Assembly: GCF_014200675.1 (NCBI RefSeq)
Contig: NZ_JACHCI010000009.1
Location: 149,396 to 213,395, forward strand
Origin: Janthinobacterium saanense
GTDB taxonomy: Bacteria; Pseudomonadota; Gammaproteobacteria; Burkholderiales; Burkholderiaceae_D
DNA length: 64,000 bases
Reading direction: 5' to 3'
Below the pieces are notes generated by a model. That model did no database searches, was not told the origin of the DNA, and saw only the letters and a list, made by a program, of their open reading frames with translations. Positions 43,896 through 52,254 of the stretch are shown piece by piece (position 1 is the stretch's first letter; each line of letters begins with the position of its first letter). The position numbers and the translations under genes are program-made.

Positions 43896-44617
43896 TCTGC
43901 TGACTCCGTCAATTGCAGGAAGAGTTCTTCCAGGCTGCCCTCGCTGGACAGTTGCTGCCGGATATCGTCCAGGCTGCCGGTGGCGGCCAGTGCGCCCTGG
44001 TGGATGATGGCGACCCGGCTGCACAGCTTTTCCGCCATGTCCAGCAAGTGGGTGGAAACGAAGATGGTGGTGCCGGCGGCGGCGATGCGCAGCAGCCGTT
44101 CCTGCACCTCGCGCGAGGCGCGCGGATCGAGGCCGTTGATCGGTTCATCGAGTATCAGCACGGCGGGATCGTGGATCAGCGCGCAGGCCAGGCCCAGCTT
44201 TTTCTTCATGCCCAGCGAGTAATTGACGGCGAAATCCTCGCTCGCTTCATCGAGGCCGAATTCTGTCAGCAGGCGTGTCGTGCGCTGGGCCGCTTCCGCG
44301 CGCGAAAACCCGTGCATTTCAGCGACGAACTGCAGGATTTCGCGGCCGCGCAAATAATCATAAAAGATGGGATTGTCGGGCAGATAGCCCACCTTGCGCT
44401 TGACGGCGGCGCCATCGCGGTGGCAATCGAGGCCATCGATCAATACCCGGCCCGCACTGGGCACCAGGATACCCATCATCATGCGGATGGTGGTGGTTTT
44501 GCCAGCCCCATTCGGGCCCAGGAAACCGAATACTTCTCCCTTGCCCACTTGCAATGTGAGCGGCTTGAGCGCCTCGAAACTGCCGTACTGCTTGGATAAA
44601 CCTTCGAAAGCGATCAT
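43892..44617 (-). CDS. ABC transporter ATPase (NatA-like)
   Basis: This 241-residue nucleotide-binding subunit has Walker A GPNGAGKTT near 35, the signature region YSLGMKKKLGLA and Walker B AVLILDEPINGLDP. The modified signature SLGMKKK is typical of NatA-type exporters. It is translated just ahead of the fused permease, with which it should form a heteromeric transporter. The ArsR gene lies 51 bases upstream on the same strand. Confidence 0.94.
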   Translation of the reverse strand: MIAFEGLSKQYGSFEALKPLTLQVGKGEVFGFLGPNGAGKTTTIRMMMGILVPSAGRVLIDGLDCHRDGAAVKRKVGYLPDNPIFYDYLRGREILQFVAEMHGFSRAEAAQRTTRLLTEFGLDEASEDFAVNYSLGMKKKLGLACALIHDPAVLILDEPINGLDPRASREVQERLLRIAAAGTTIFVSTHLLDMAEKLCSRVAIIHQGALAATGSLDDIRQQLSSEGSLEELFLQLTESAE

Positions 44618-44668
44618 CTTGCATCCCGGAAAGAATAAGTAGGTTGCAAGATAATAGCCTGCACTTAA

Positions 44669-45364
44669 TTAGTTGCCAAATGCTTCTATCAACCGTTGTT
44701 GGCCTTTGGGCGTGATGCGCAGGGCGCGGCTGTCGAGTTCGCGTTCGGCCCAGCCTTGGCGCAGGACCAGTTGCAAGATGGCGGCGCCCAATGCGCCGCC
44801 CAGGTGGGCGCGCCGTTCGCTCCAGTCCAGGCAGGGGCAGGCGAAGCGGCGCCGCTGGCGCTGCAGCGCGGCCACGTCGATACCGAGGCCAGACAGGGCA
44901 GTTGCGCCGGTAGGCGAGAGACGGTAATTGTTTTCCTCTGCGATCAGCCAGCCCTGCGTGCATAGCTGGTCGTGCAGCGTGACGGCGACTGTGCCGGCCA
45001 TATGGTCATAGCAGGTGCGCGCATGGCGCAAACGGTCTGGTGTGGCGGGTATGAAGGGCTGGCGCGGTACGCCGGCCACCACCAGTAGCGCTTCGAGTGC
45101 ATGGCCAACCTCGGTACTGGCCAGCCGGTAGTAGCGGTGCTTGCCTTGTGCGACGACGGACAGCAAGCCGTCGTCGCGCAATCGGCTCAAGTGCGCGCTG
45201 GCCGTCGAGGCGCCTACTTCGGCCAGCACCGACAATTCGGTGGCCGTGCGCGCATGGCCATCGAGCAGCGCGCACAGCATGCGCGCGCGGGCCGGTTCGG
45301 CGATGGCGCCTGCCAGTTGCGCCAGGCTGGCATCGGCCGTGTCGGACGCAGGCGTGTCATCCAT
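44669..45364 (-). CDS. ArsR-family winged-helix regulator
   Basis: This 231-residue protein has a winged helix in its first 95 residues (LAGAIAEPARARMLCALLDG, ATELSVLAEVGASTASAHLS, RLRDDGLLSVVAQGKHRYY). No metal-binding CxC is apparent. The C-terminal part carries extra helices with PCLDWSERRAHLGGALG, a pattern seen in ArsR-type regulators with a long extra domain. It is divergent from the P450 gene, with 76 bases between, and upstream of the ABC exporter. Confidence 0.88.
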   Translation of the reverse strand: MDDTPASDTADASLAQLAGAIAEPARARMLCALLDGHARTATELSVLAEVGASTASAHLSRLRDDGLLSVVAQGKHRYYRLASTEVGHALEALLVVAGVPRQPFIPATPDRLRHARTCYDHMAGTVAVTLHDQLCTQGWLIAEENNYRLSPTGATALSGLGIDVAALQRQRRRFACPCLDWSERRAHLGGALGAAILQLVLRQGWAERELDSRALRITPKGQQRLIEAFGN

Positions 45365-45440
45365 GATTCGTTCTCAGGCGAAGTATTGTGGTGAAATAGT
45401 CAGCATACTCGTCGGCATCTCTTACCGCAATGGAAGTGCC

Positions 45441-46547
45441 ATGTCTCTTGATGATCCCGTCCACCCGCTCGCCGCCGTCACGCATGCGGCGCCCCATGAT
45501 TATTATCGGCGCCTGGCCGAAGGCCCGCCCTTACGTTTCGATGCCCGGCTTGATTGCTGGCTAGCTACGGGTACTGCTGGCGTGCAAGCCGTGCTGGCGC
45601 ATGCGGATTGCCGCGTGCGCCCACTTGGCATGGCTGTGCCGGAAAACCTGGCAGGTACTTCCTGTGGGGCGATCTTCGCCGAACTGGTGCGCATGAATGA
45701 TGGTGTTCGCCATACACAGCCGAAACAAATGCTGGCCAGTGCGCTGGGCCAGGTGGACCTGGCGCGCGTGCATCAAAGTACGCTGCAGATTGCCTGCGAC
45801 CATATTCCCCTTAGCGCAGCCAGACTGAACGATGCGATGTTTGAATTGCCGCTGTTTGCCATGGCAGACTTGCTGGGCTTTGCCCCCACGCAATGGCCGC
45901 AGCTGGCCGCCTGGACGCGCGACTTTGTGGCCTGTCTGTCGCCACTGTCCAATAGCGCCCAGCTGGCTGGCGCGCAGCTGGCCGCTGCGTCCTTGTTGCA
46001 GAGGTTTAAATTCTTGCTGCGTGAGCCTGTGCCTGACAGCTTGCTGGCCAATCTGATCGGCCTGCTGTCGCAAACCTGCGAAGCCACGGCGGGTCTGGTC
46101 GGCAATGCCGTGCTGGCCTTGCGCACGCAGGCGGGACTGCAGGCACAACTGCGTAGCGACCCCGGCTTGTGGCCAGCCATGCTGCGTGAAGTCAGCCGGC
46201 ACGACCCGGCTATCCACAACACGCGCCGCTATACGGCTTGTGCCGTGGAGATCGGCGGCGTGGCCTTGCCGCCGGGGCAGATGATCCTGGTGCTGCTGGC
46301 CAGCGCCGGCCACGATGCGTCGGTCCATGCAGAGCCGGGCGACTTCGTGCTGCAGCGGCCGGTTTCGCCGATGCTTACGTATGGCCATGGACGGCATGCC
46401 TGTCCGGGCCAGCAACTGGCGCAGACGATGGCGGCGGCTTGTCTGCAGGCCTGGGCAGATGCGCTGGCCGGCATGCCACTGGGCTGGCGTTACCAGCCGT
46501 CATTGAATGCCCGCATCCCCGTGTTTATGGAAGGAGCAACCGCATGA
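45441..46547 (+). CDS. Cytochrome P450
   Basis: This 368-residue soluble P450 has the heme-ligand loop YGHGRHACPGQQLA with Cys321. The K-helix ExxR is Glu250-Arg253 (REVSRHDP). The I-helix carries QTCEATAGLV, a variant of the usual A/GGxD/ETT. The protein is short for the family (usually 390-420), lacking some N-terminal helices. It overlaps the ABM gene as ATGA. The substrate is unknown. The redox partner is not in the window. Confidence 0.9.
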   Translation: MSLDDPVHPLAAVTHAAPHDYYRRLAEGPPLRFDARLDCWLATGTAGVQAVLAHADCRVRPLGMAVPENLAGTSCGAIFAELVRMNDGVRHTQPKQMLASALGQVDLARVHQSTLQIACDHIPLSAARLNDAMFELPLFAMADLLGFAPTQWPQLAAWTRDFVACLSPLSNSAQLAGAQLAAASLLQRFKFLLREPVPDSLLANLIGLLSQTCEATAGLVGNAVLALRTQAGLQAQLRSDPGLWPAMLREVSRHDPAIHNTRRYTACAVEIGGVALPPGQMILVLLASAGHDASVHAEPGDFVLQRPVSPMLTYGHGRHACPGQQLAQTMAAACLQAWADALAGMPLGWRYQPSLNARIPVFMEGATA

Positions 46548-46891
46548 TCGCCGTGATATTTGAAGTCTGGCCCAGCGCTGACGGGCGCGCGCATTATCTG
46601 GACCTGGCCGCATTCTTGCGCCCCTTGCTGGATCAAGTCGATGGCTTTATTTCCATCGAACGCTTCAGCAGCTTGAGCGAGCCGGGCAAATTATTGTCGC
46701 TATCGTTCTTTCGCGATGAGGCGGCGCTGGCGCAATGGCGGCAGCTGGAAGCACACCGCGCGGCGCAGAGTGCGGGGCGGCAGGGTGTGTTTGACGATTA
46801 CCGGCTGCGCATCGCCGGCGTGGTGCGCGATTACGGCATGCAAGACCGGCAGCAGGCGCCATCAGACAGCCGCCAGCGCCACCAGGCTTAG
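46544..46891 (+). CDS. Antibiotic biosynthesis monooxygenase (ABM) family protein
   Basis: This 115-residue alpha-beta barrel protein matches the ABM family: MIAVIFEVWPSADGRAHYL, then GFISIERFSSLSEPGKLLSL, FFRDEAALAQWRQLEAH and RAAQSAGR. Members are cofactor-free oxygenases or heme-degrading enzymes, and others have no catalytic role. It is translated from an ATGA overlap with the P450, which suggests the pair act on one substrate. Confidence 0.87.
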   Translation: MIAVIFEVWPSADGRAHYLDLAAFLRPLLDQVDGFISIERFSSLSEPGKLLSLSFFRDEAALAQWRQLEAHRAAQSAGRQGVFDDYRLRIAGVVRDYGMQDRQQAPSDSRQRHQA

Positions 46892-46894
46892 CGC

Positions 46895-47347
46895 TTAGCG
46901 CGGTACGGCGTTCTGCGTAATCTTGACCTTCACACGATAAACAGGCTCGGCCGCATTCATGGCCGGCGGCGTATCCGGGTCGACGTCGAGCAGGGTGAAG
47001 GTGAGGTGGTTCACCGTGACGGAACTGGCGCCGCCGGGCATGGAGTCGGACAAGGTGATGTCGCTCGTGCCCGTCGTGCCGATCAGGCTGAAGCTGTAGC
47101 TGACATAACCCTTCCAGACGCAGACGGCGCCCTTGCGGCAGCGGCTGTCGTTGACGCGTTCCAGTTTCAGGGTGTCGCTGGCCGTGATGGGCACTTGCTG
47201 GCCGGGTGTCAGCACTTGCGTGACCGTGCGCGGGGTGTTTTCAGCGTCGCTGGCGCTGCTGGGCGCGCCGCAGCCGGCCAGCACGGCCAGGCAGGTGATG
47301 AATAAAGGTAGCAGCAGGCGACGGTAGGTGTGGGTCAGATAAAACAT
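46895..47347 (-). CDS. Hypothetical lipoprotein
   Basis: This 150-residue exported protein has a signal peptide with lipobox VLAGC near residue 26. The mature part includes CRKGAVCVWKG, a disulfide-ready Cys pair with Trp, and beta-rich repeats. I do not recognise the family. It is convergent with the ABM gene, three bases away, and divergent from the 47535 gene. Confidence 0.72.
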   Translation of the reverse strand: MFYLTHTYRRLLLPLFITCLAVLAGCGAPSSASDAENTPRTVTQVLTPGQQVPITASDTLKLERVNDSRCRKGAVCVWKGYVSYSFSLIGTTGTSDITLSDSMPGGASSVTVNHLTFTLLDVDPDTPPAMNAAEPVYRVKVKITQNAVPR

Positions 47348-47534
47348 GTTTTTCCTTTCAGGTACTCTAGCTGAGGCGTCCTTGGCGTGTTCTGCACGCG
47401 TGAGATTGAAATGATCATAACAAATTGTTATTTTTTTGGCGCTCTCTTGGCGCCATGGAGATGAATTGCTGCGCTGGCTACGCGGCGTCTTGAATACTGC
47501 GTAGAATGGCTGCTTTGAAAATCAGGAAACAACC

Positions 47535-47801
47535 ATGAAAAAAACTGCCCTGGCGAAAAGCGATGCCAAGAAACTGATGGGAAAGATGAACGTTCCCGGC
47601 GCCGGTGCATTCGGTAAAGAAGCGGTGGTCGTTGACCGCCGCGAGCAGCGCAAGCTCGACCAGGCCCTGGGCCTGGTGCCATTCGCCGTCAAACTCAACA
47701 GCGAGCTGGTGTTGCAATTGCAAACCCTGGCCAAGGAGCGCGGCGTGGACTTGAACGTAGCCGTCGCTGAAGTGTTGACCAAGGGTCTCGCTGCAGCATA
47801 A
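47535..47801 (+). CDS. Conserved small protein of unknown function
   Basis: This 88-residue basic protein opens MKKTALAKSDAKKLMGKMN. Residues 35-88 have a helical pattern ending LTKGLAAA and a VVDRREQRKLDQALGLVPF core. Such small proteins are conserved in Burkholderiales without a named function. It is preceded by AGGAAAC and followed by a terminator. Confidence 0.72.
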   Translation: MKKTALAKSDAKKLMGKMNVPGAGAFGKEAVVVDRREQRKLDQALGLVPFAVKLNSELVLQLQTLAKERGVDLNVAVAEVLTKGLAAA

Positions 47802-47845
47802 CTGCAGGAAATATTAGCCTGTTGCTAAATATCGAAGAACAATGG

Positions 47846-47872
47846 AAAAGGCGCCTTGCGGCGCCTTTTTTA
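47846..47872. terminator. Bidirectional terminator between 47535 gene and rpoH
   Basis: AAGGCGCC (47848-47855) pairs with GGCGCCTT (47860-47867), flanked by A- and T-runs. It can end transcription from both the small gene and rpoH. Confidence 0.85.
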
Positions 47873-47891
47873 CTGCGGCTCTGGAGCGGTG

Positions 47892-48791
47892 TTACACGTA
47901 GGCTGCCAGTGCGCCCTTCATTTTTTTCAATGCCGCCACTTCGATCTGGCGGATGCGTTCGGCCGATACGCCGAACTCTTCCGCCAGCGTGTGCAAGGTA
48001 GCGCCGGAGCCGTCATCGTTGGCCAGCCAGCGCGATTCGATGATGCGGCGTGAACGGTCGTCCAGTTTGCCCAGCGCTGTTTCCAGGCCTTCCGATTGCA
48101 AACGCGTCACTTGTTCCGCTTCCAGCACCTTGGTCGGCTCGCTTTGCTCCGACGACAGGTAGGCGATAGGCGAAAACTTGTCGTCTTCATCATCGCTCGG
48201 CGATTCCAGCGCGATGTCGCGGCCGCTCAAGCGGGTTTCCATCTCGATCACTTCTTCGCGTTTCACATCGAGCAGCTTGGCCAGCGCATCGATCTGTTTC
48301 GGCGTCATCGCGTCCAGGCCCGTCTTGTGGCTGCGCAGATTGAAGAACAGCTTGCGCTGTGCCTTCGTCGTCGCCACTTTGACCAGGCGCCAGTTTTTCA
48401 GGATGTACTCGTGCATCTCGGCTTTCACCCAGTGCATGGCGTACGACACCAGGCGCACGCCCTGATTCGGGTCGAAGCGTTTGACGGCTTTCATCAAACC
48501 AATATTGCCTTCCTGAATCAGGTCGGCGTGCGGCAAGCCATAACCGAGGTAACCGCGGGCGATCGATACCACCAGGCGCAAATGCGACAGCACCAGCTCC
48601 TGGGCGGCGCCCAAATCATTTTTTTCACGCAGGCGCGTAGCCAGCGACATTTCTTCTTCGTGGGTCAACATGGGCAGACGGTTCACGGCCGAAATGTAGG
48701 CGTCGATATTGCCCAGGTTGCCGGTAAAACCGAGGCCCAGTGCATTACTCTTGCTCGTAACCAGTGCGGACGTTGCGGACATCGTAGTCAT
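47892..48791 (-). CDS. rpoH: RNA polymerase heat-shock sigma factor RpoH
   Basis: This 299-residue sigma-32 factor has region 2 (RLREKNDLGAAQELVLSHLR, then GYGLPHADLIQEGNIGLMKA), the RpoH box (AQRKLFFNLRSHK) characteristic of sigma-32, and region 4 (TLHTLAEEFGVSAERIRQIE). It directs heat-shock genes such as chaperones and proteases. ATG 48791 follows GAGGAG closely; a second open start 15 codons upstream has no site. A CIRCE element lies 166 bases upstream. Confidence 0.96.
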   Translation of the reverse strand: MTTMSATSALVTSKSNALGLGFTGNLGNIDAYISAVNRLPMLTHEEEMSLATRLREKNDLGAAQELVLSHLRLVVSIARGYLGYGLPHADLIQEGNIGLMKAVKRFDPNQGVRLVSYAMHWVKAEMHEYILKNWRLVKVATTKAQRKLFFNLRSHKTGLDAMTPKQIDALAKLLDVKREEVIEMETRLSGRDIALESPSDDEDDKFSPIAYLSSEQSEPTKVLEAEQVTRLQSEGLETALGKLDDRSRRIIESRWLANDDGSGATLHTLAEEFGVSAERIRQIEVAALKKMKGALAAYV

Positions 48792-48953
48792 GTTTACTCC
48801 TCGTAGTCTTGCTTTATTCCATGTGGCCATGTGCACACGGAGCCATTTTGTATTCTGTCAGTCGCTCTATCTGATCTTGATGCTCTTGTTCTGGGCAGAT
48901 TGCGCCACCATCTGTTACAGGTGCGCATGACTGTTCTGCTAACGGTATGCCAT

Positions 48954-48983
48954 ATATTAGCACTCTCTGGTGATGAGTGCCAA
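48954..48983 (-). promoter_or_regulatory. rpoH promoter overlapping a CIRCE operator
   Basis: On the minus strand TTGGCA (48983-48978) and TAATAT (48959-48954) are separated by 18 bases, a near-consensus sigma-70 pair. The CIRCE half-sites TTAGCACTC (48957-48965) and GAGTGCCAA (48975-48983) span exactly this region with a 9-base gap. One base departs from the TTAGCACTC-N9-GAGTGCTAA consensus. HrcA bound here would cover both hexamers. Confidence 0.85.
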
Positions 48984-49206
48984 TCGGCTCCTCCAATCAC
49001 CCCGATAGCCTTAATGCTATGAGCCGATGACATTTGATAATAAGATCATGCACACCGTACAAGCCGCAGCCTGAGCCATGATCAGCTCATGGACAACTGC
49101 GCGAGCGTGCTTTCTGAGTAATCGAGTCTACGGGGTTTGACTGAAGCCTACCTTAAGAATACTTGTCAAATATCAAGTAAATTGGGATGGCGCAGGAGAG
49201 GAAGAA

Positions 49207-49227
49207 GGCGGCGCCGGTAGCGCCGCC
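49207..49227 (-). terminator. Probable terminator of the ftsY-ftsE-ftsX unit
   Basis: GGCGGCGC (49207-49214) pairs with GCGCCGCC (49220-49227); on the minus strand it is followed by TTCTTCC, a short T-rich run, 14 bases after the ftsX stop. The rest of the 449 bases between rpoH and ftsX (48792-49240) holds the rpoH promoter and an ACTTG/CAAGT palindrome at 49161-49178 with no assigned role. Confidence 0.55.
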
Positions 49228-49240
49228 TGTGATTACAGAC

Positions 49241-50164
49241 TTAGTTGACGCGCGCCAGGTGGCGCTGCACGCATAAAAAGGCGCCAATCAGGCCCAGGCC
49301 CGCGCTCATCGCCAGCAAGGCCGCCATCGGCAGCGGCGCCAGCGGCACCAGCTGGAATTCCGAGGCATACAGGCGGGCAAATTCGGCGATCGCCGTATTC
49401 AATGGCCGCAGCGCCAGCGCTACGGCGCCCAGCGCCAGCACGCCTGCGCACAGGCCCAGCAGGGCGCCCGTGTAATAAAACGGCCGGTGGATGAACGTGT
49501 CGGTGGCGCCGATCAGCTTCGAGACGCTGATTTCATCGCGCTGCGTCATCACTTGCAGGCGGATGGTATTGAAGACCACGGCAATCACGGCCGCACCCAG
49601 GGTGATGGCCAGCAACAGCAACACCAGGCGCAGCACGCCCAGCAGTGCGGCCAGGCGCTTGACCCAGGCCGAATCGACTTGCACCGATTCCACGCCCGGC
49701 AACTGGCGCAATTGTTCCGCTACCGCATCGACGTCTTGCGCTTCGGTGGCGCTATTAAACGCGTCCAGCTTCAGCACATAGCTGTCAGGCAAGGGATTAT
49801 CGCCCAGGGTATTCAAGACATCGGCCAGGCCATTCTTGCTTTTCAGCGAGTCCAGCGCATCTTCGCGCGGGATGAAGACGATCTTGGCTTTCTTGTTGTC
49901 CTGCACGATCTTGCGTATTTCGCCAGCCAGGCCCTTGGCCTGTTCGCGCGGCGTATCGATTTTCAGGAACACGCTCATTTCCGGGTCGACCGACATCTGT
50001 TCCGACATGGGGCGTACATTGTCGAGCATGGTCAAGCCGGCAAACGGCAGCGACAGGGCAATCGCCACCACGAACACGTTCAGCAAGAAGCCGCCCGGCG
50101 ACTTGCGCAAATGAATCAGCGCCGAGCCGAGCGCAAAGCGGTGTTGACGGAACCAGCCTCTCAT
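49241..50164 (-). CDS. ftsX: Cell division protein FtsX
   Basis: This 307-residue four-helix ABC-type permease works with FtsE to control peptidoglycan hydrolases at the septum. An N-terminal helix is followed by a large periplasmic loop, then three helices (LRLVLLLLAITLGAAVIAVV, the segment near ALLGLCAGVLALGAVALALR, and MAALLAMSAGLGLIGAFLC). The ATG overlaps the ftsE stop as ATGA. Confidence 0.94.
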   Translation of the reverse strand: MRGWFRQHRFALGSALIHLRKSPGGFLLNVFVVAIALSLPFAGLTMLDNVRPMSEQMSVDPEMSVFLKIDTPREQAKGLAGEIRKIVQDNKKAKIVFIPREDALDSLKSKNGLADVLNTLGDNPLPDSYVLKLDAFNSATEAQDVDAVAEQLRQLPGVESVQVDSAWVKRLAALLGVLRLVLLLLAITLGAAVIAVVFNTIRLQVMTQRDEISVSKLIGATDTFIHRPFYYTGALLGLCAGVLALGAVALALRPLNTAIAEFARLYASEFQLVPLAPLPMAALLAMSAGLGLIGAFLCVQRHLARVN

Positions 50165-50898
50165 GGCGATTCTCCTTCGGCGTGGCCCAGGCCAGGCGCA
50201 AAGTTCGGATCGGGCGGCGCGAACACGGGCGCTTGCGTGGCTTTTTCGATGGAGACCAATTGACCGTTTTTCAGGTGGATTACGCGCGCGGCGGCGTCCA
50301 GCATCTGTTCATCATGGCTGGAAATGAGGCAAGTCACGCCCACCGAATGGAAGGCTTTCAAGGCATCGAGCACCTTGTCGGCAGCGGCCCGGTCCAGGTT
50401 GGCGGTCGGTTCGTCGGCCAGGATGATTTGCGGCCGGTTGACGATGGCGCGCGCAATCGACACGCGCTGCTGTTCGCCGCCAGACAGCGACAGCGGGCGC
50501 GCCAGGGCGCGGTCCAGCAGGCCGACCTTGTCGAGCGCGGCGCGGGCGCGTTGCTCAGCGGCCACCTTGTGCGCACCCACCACCAGCAGCGGCAGCATGA
50601 CGTTGGCCAGGATGGAGCGGTCGTTCAGCAGTTTTTGTTGCTGGAAGATCAGGCCCAGATTGCGGCGCAGAAACGGTACGCCGGCTGGTTTGATCTTGCC
50701 GATGTCTTGTCCGTTGACGATCAGCTTGCCTGAACTAGGGCGCTCCATGGCGGCGATCATTTTCAGCAGGGTGGATTTGCCGGCGCCCGAAGGCCCTGCT
50801 AAAAACACCAGCTCGCCTTTGGCAATGCTCAGCGAAATGTCGCTGAGCGCCACTGCATCGGGGGAATATTGCTTTGAGACGTGCTGAAATTCAATCAT
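50161..50898 (-). CDS. ftsE: Cell division ATP-binding protein FtsE
   Basis: This 245-residue ABC ATPase has Walker A GPSGAGKST near 34, signature LSGGEQQRVSIARAI and Walker B IILADEPTAN. It energises FtsX in the divisome. A Pro-rich C-terminal extension (APVFAPPDPNFAPGLGHAEG) is longer than in E. coli. It is six bases downstream of ftsY. Confidence 0.95.
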   Translation of the reverse strand: MIEFQHVSKQYSPDAVALSDISLSIAKGELVFLAGPSGAGKSTLLKMIAAMERPSSGKLIVNGQDIGKIKPAGVPFLRRNLGLIFQQQKLLNDRSILANVMLPLLVVGAHKVAAEQRARAALDKVGLLDRALARPLSLSGGEQQRVSIARAIVNRPQIILADEPTANLDRAAADKVLDALKAFHSVGVTCLISSHDEQMLDAAARVIHLKNGQLVSIEKATQAPVFAPPDPNFAPGLGHAEGESP

Positions 50899-50904
50899 GT
50901 AGGC

Positions 50905-51972
50905 TTATCCGAGCAGCGCTTCGACAAATTCGGCAGCCACGAAAGGCTGCAAGTCTTCAATTTTTTCACCGATGCCGATGAAATACACGGGCACCGGACG
51001 CACGCGGGCAATCGCCGCCAGCACGCCGCCCTTGGCGGTACCGTCCAGCTTGGTGATCACCAGGCCAGTCAGCTGCAAGGCATCGTCGAAGGCTTTTACT
51101 TGCGTCAACGCATTCTGGCCCGTGTTGCCGTCGATGACAAGCAGGGTTTCGTGCGGTGCGCCATCCATGCCCTTGCCGATTACGCGCTTGATTTTCTTCA
51201 ATTCTTCCATCAGGTGCAACTGGGTCGGCAGGCGGCCGGCCGTGTCGACCATCACCACGTCGATACCGCGCGCCTTGGCCGATTGCACCGAGTCGTAGGC
51301 CACGGCAGCCGGATCGCCCGATTCCTGCGAAATCACGGTAACGTTGTTGCGCTCGCCCCAGACCATCAGCTGCTCGCGCGCAGCGGCGCGGAAGGTGTCG
51401 CCCGCAGCCAGCAAGACCGATTGATTGTTCGATTGCATGTGCTTGGCCAGCTTGCCGATGGTGGTGGTCTTGCCAGCGCCATTCACGCCGGAAATCATCA
51501 TTACCAGCGGCTTGTGGCGGCCCAGCTCGTAGCGTTTTTCCAGCGGCGTCAACAGATTGATCAGCAATTCTTTCAAGGCTGCCTTGACCTCGGCTGCATC
51601 GAGCAGCTTGTCTTCCTTGACCTTTTTCTTCAATTCCGTGAGCAAGTACTCCGTGGCATCGATACCGGCGTCGGACATCAACAGCGCCGCTTCCAGCTCT
51701 TCATACAGCGCATCATCGATCTTCGCGCCCACGAACAGCACCGACAAGGTGGACGAGGTCTTCGACAAACCCGCTTTCAGGCGTGTCATCCACGATTTTT
51801 TCTCCGGCTCGGCAGCCACGATCGCGGGCACCAGCTGGGCCGGGGCGCCGCTCAGGCTGGCTGGGGCGGAGGACGGCGGCGCAGTGTCGGGCGCCGCAAC
51901 CGGGGGAGTGGCAGGAATAGCAGCGGGCGCAGCTTCAGGGGCGGCAGGTTTTTTCTTGAAGAAACTAAACAT
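50905..51972 (-). CDS. ftsY: Signal recognition particle receptor FtsY
   Basis: This 355-residue SRP-GTPase receives ribosome-nascent chain complexes at the membrane. The N-terminal MFSFFKKKPAAPEAAPAAIP starts a short Ala/Pro-rich A domain with a basic start, smaller than E. coli's. GVNGAGKTTTIGKLA (G1) and the DTAGRLPTQ G3 element are clear, as is the TKLDGTAKGG G4. It leads the ftsY-ftsE-ftsX unit. Confidence 0.96.
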   Translation of the reverse strand: MFSFFKKKPAAPEAAPAAIPATPPVAAPDTAPPSSAPASLSGAPAQLVPAIVAAEPEKKSWMTRLKAGLSKTSSTLSVLFVGAKIDDALYEELEAALLMSDAGIDATEYLLTELKKKVKEDKLLDAAEVKAALKELLINLLTPLEKRYELGRHKPLVMMISGVNGAGKTTTIGKLAKHMQSNNQSVLLAAGDTFRAAAREQLMVWGERNNVTVISQESGDPAAVAYDSVQSAKARGIDVVMVDTAGRLPTQLHLMEELKKIKRVIGKGMDGAPHETLLVIDGNTGQNALTQVKAFDDALQLTGLVITKLDGTAKGGVLAAIARVRPVPVYFIGIGEKIEDLQPFVAAEFVEALLG

Positions 51973-52172
51973 GGATAGATGGTGGCGGGTGCTTACGCTA
52001 GGCCCGGCGGCGCCGGACACTTTGACTGGGTATTCTACCAGAGCGCGCAGCGGGCTTCATTCTTAACTGCTCGATTGGCAACATTGCACGCTCTTGCTCT
52101 ACACCTCTATCAAATAGCTGAATCCGATTGAAAGTTGCCTGCGTATAAGTTTGTGAACTCCTGGAACACGCA

Positions 52173-52186
52173 TTGACATGAGTCAA
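52173..52186 (+). promoter_or_regulatory. Palindrome over a -35 hexamer upstream of the lipid operon
   Basis: TTGACATGAGTCAA is a perfect 5-base-arm palindrome (TTGAC/GTCAA) whose first six bases are a consensus -35 TTGACA. A weak -10 GACTAT lies 17 bases on (52196-52201), or TATTAA three bases later. Position 69-82 bases before the FAD oxidoreductase ATG fits a regulated promoter. The spacing is only fair. Confidence 0.45.
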
Positions 52187-52254
52187 TAATTATCTGACTA
52201 TTAATTATTAATGCAGCCTTTCTTGTCCAGGATCAACATCACACAGGTGCTGAT

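Noticed and set aside
52119..52149. ECF-type promoter (TGAATCC ... TATAAG) before the lipid operon
   Set aside because: The -35 has an extra base compared with the TGATCC type and no second copy in the window supports it. Kept out despite the interesting link to singlet-oxygen regulons.
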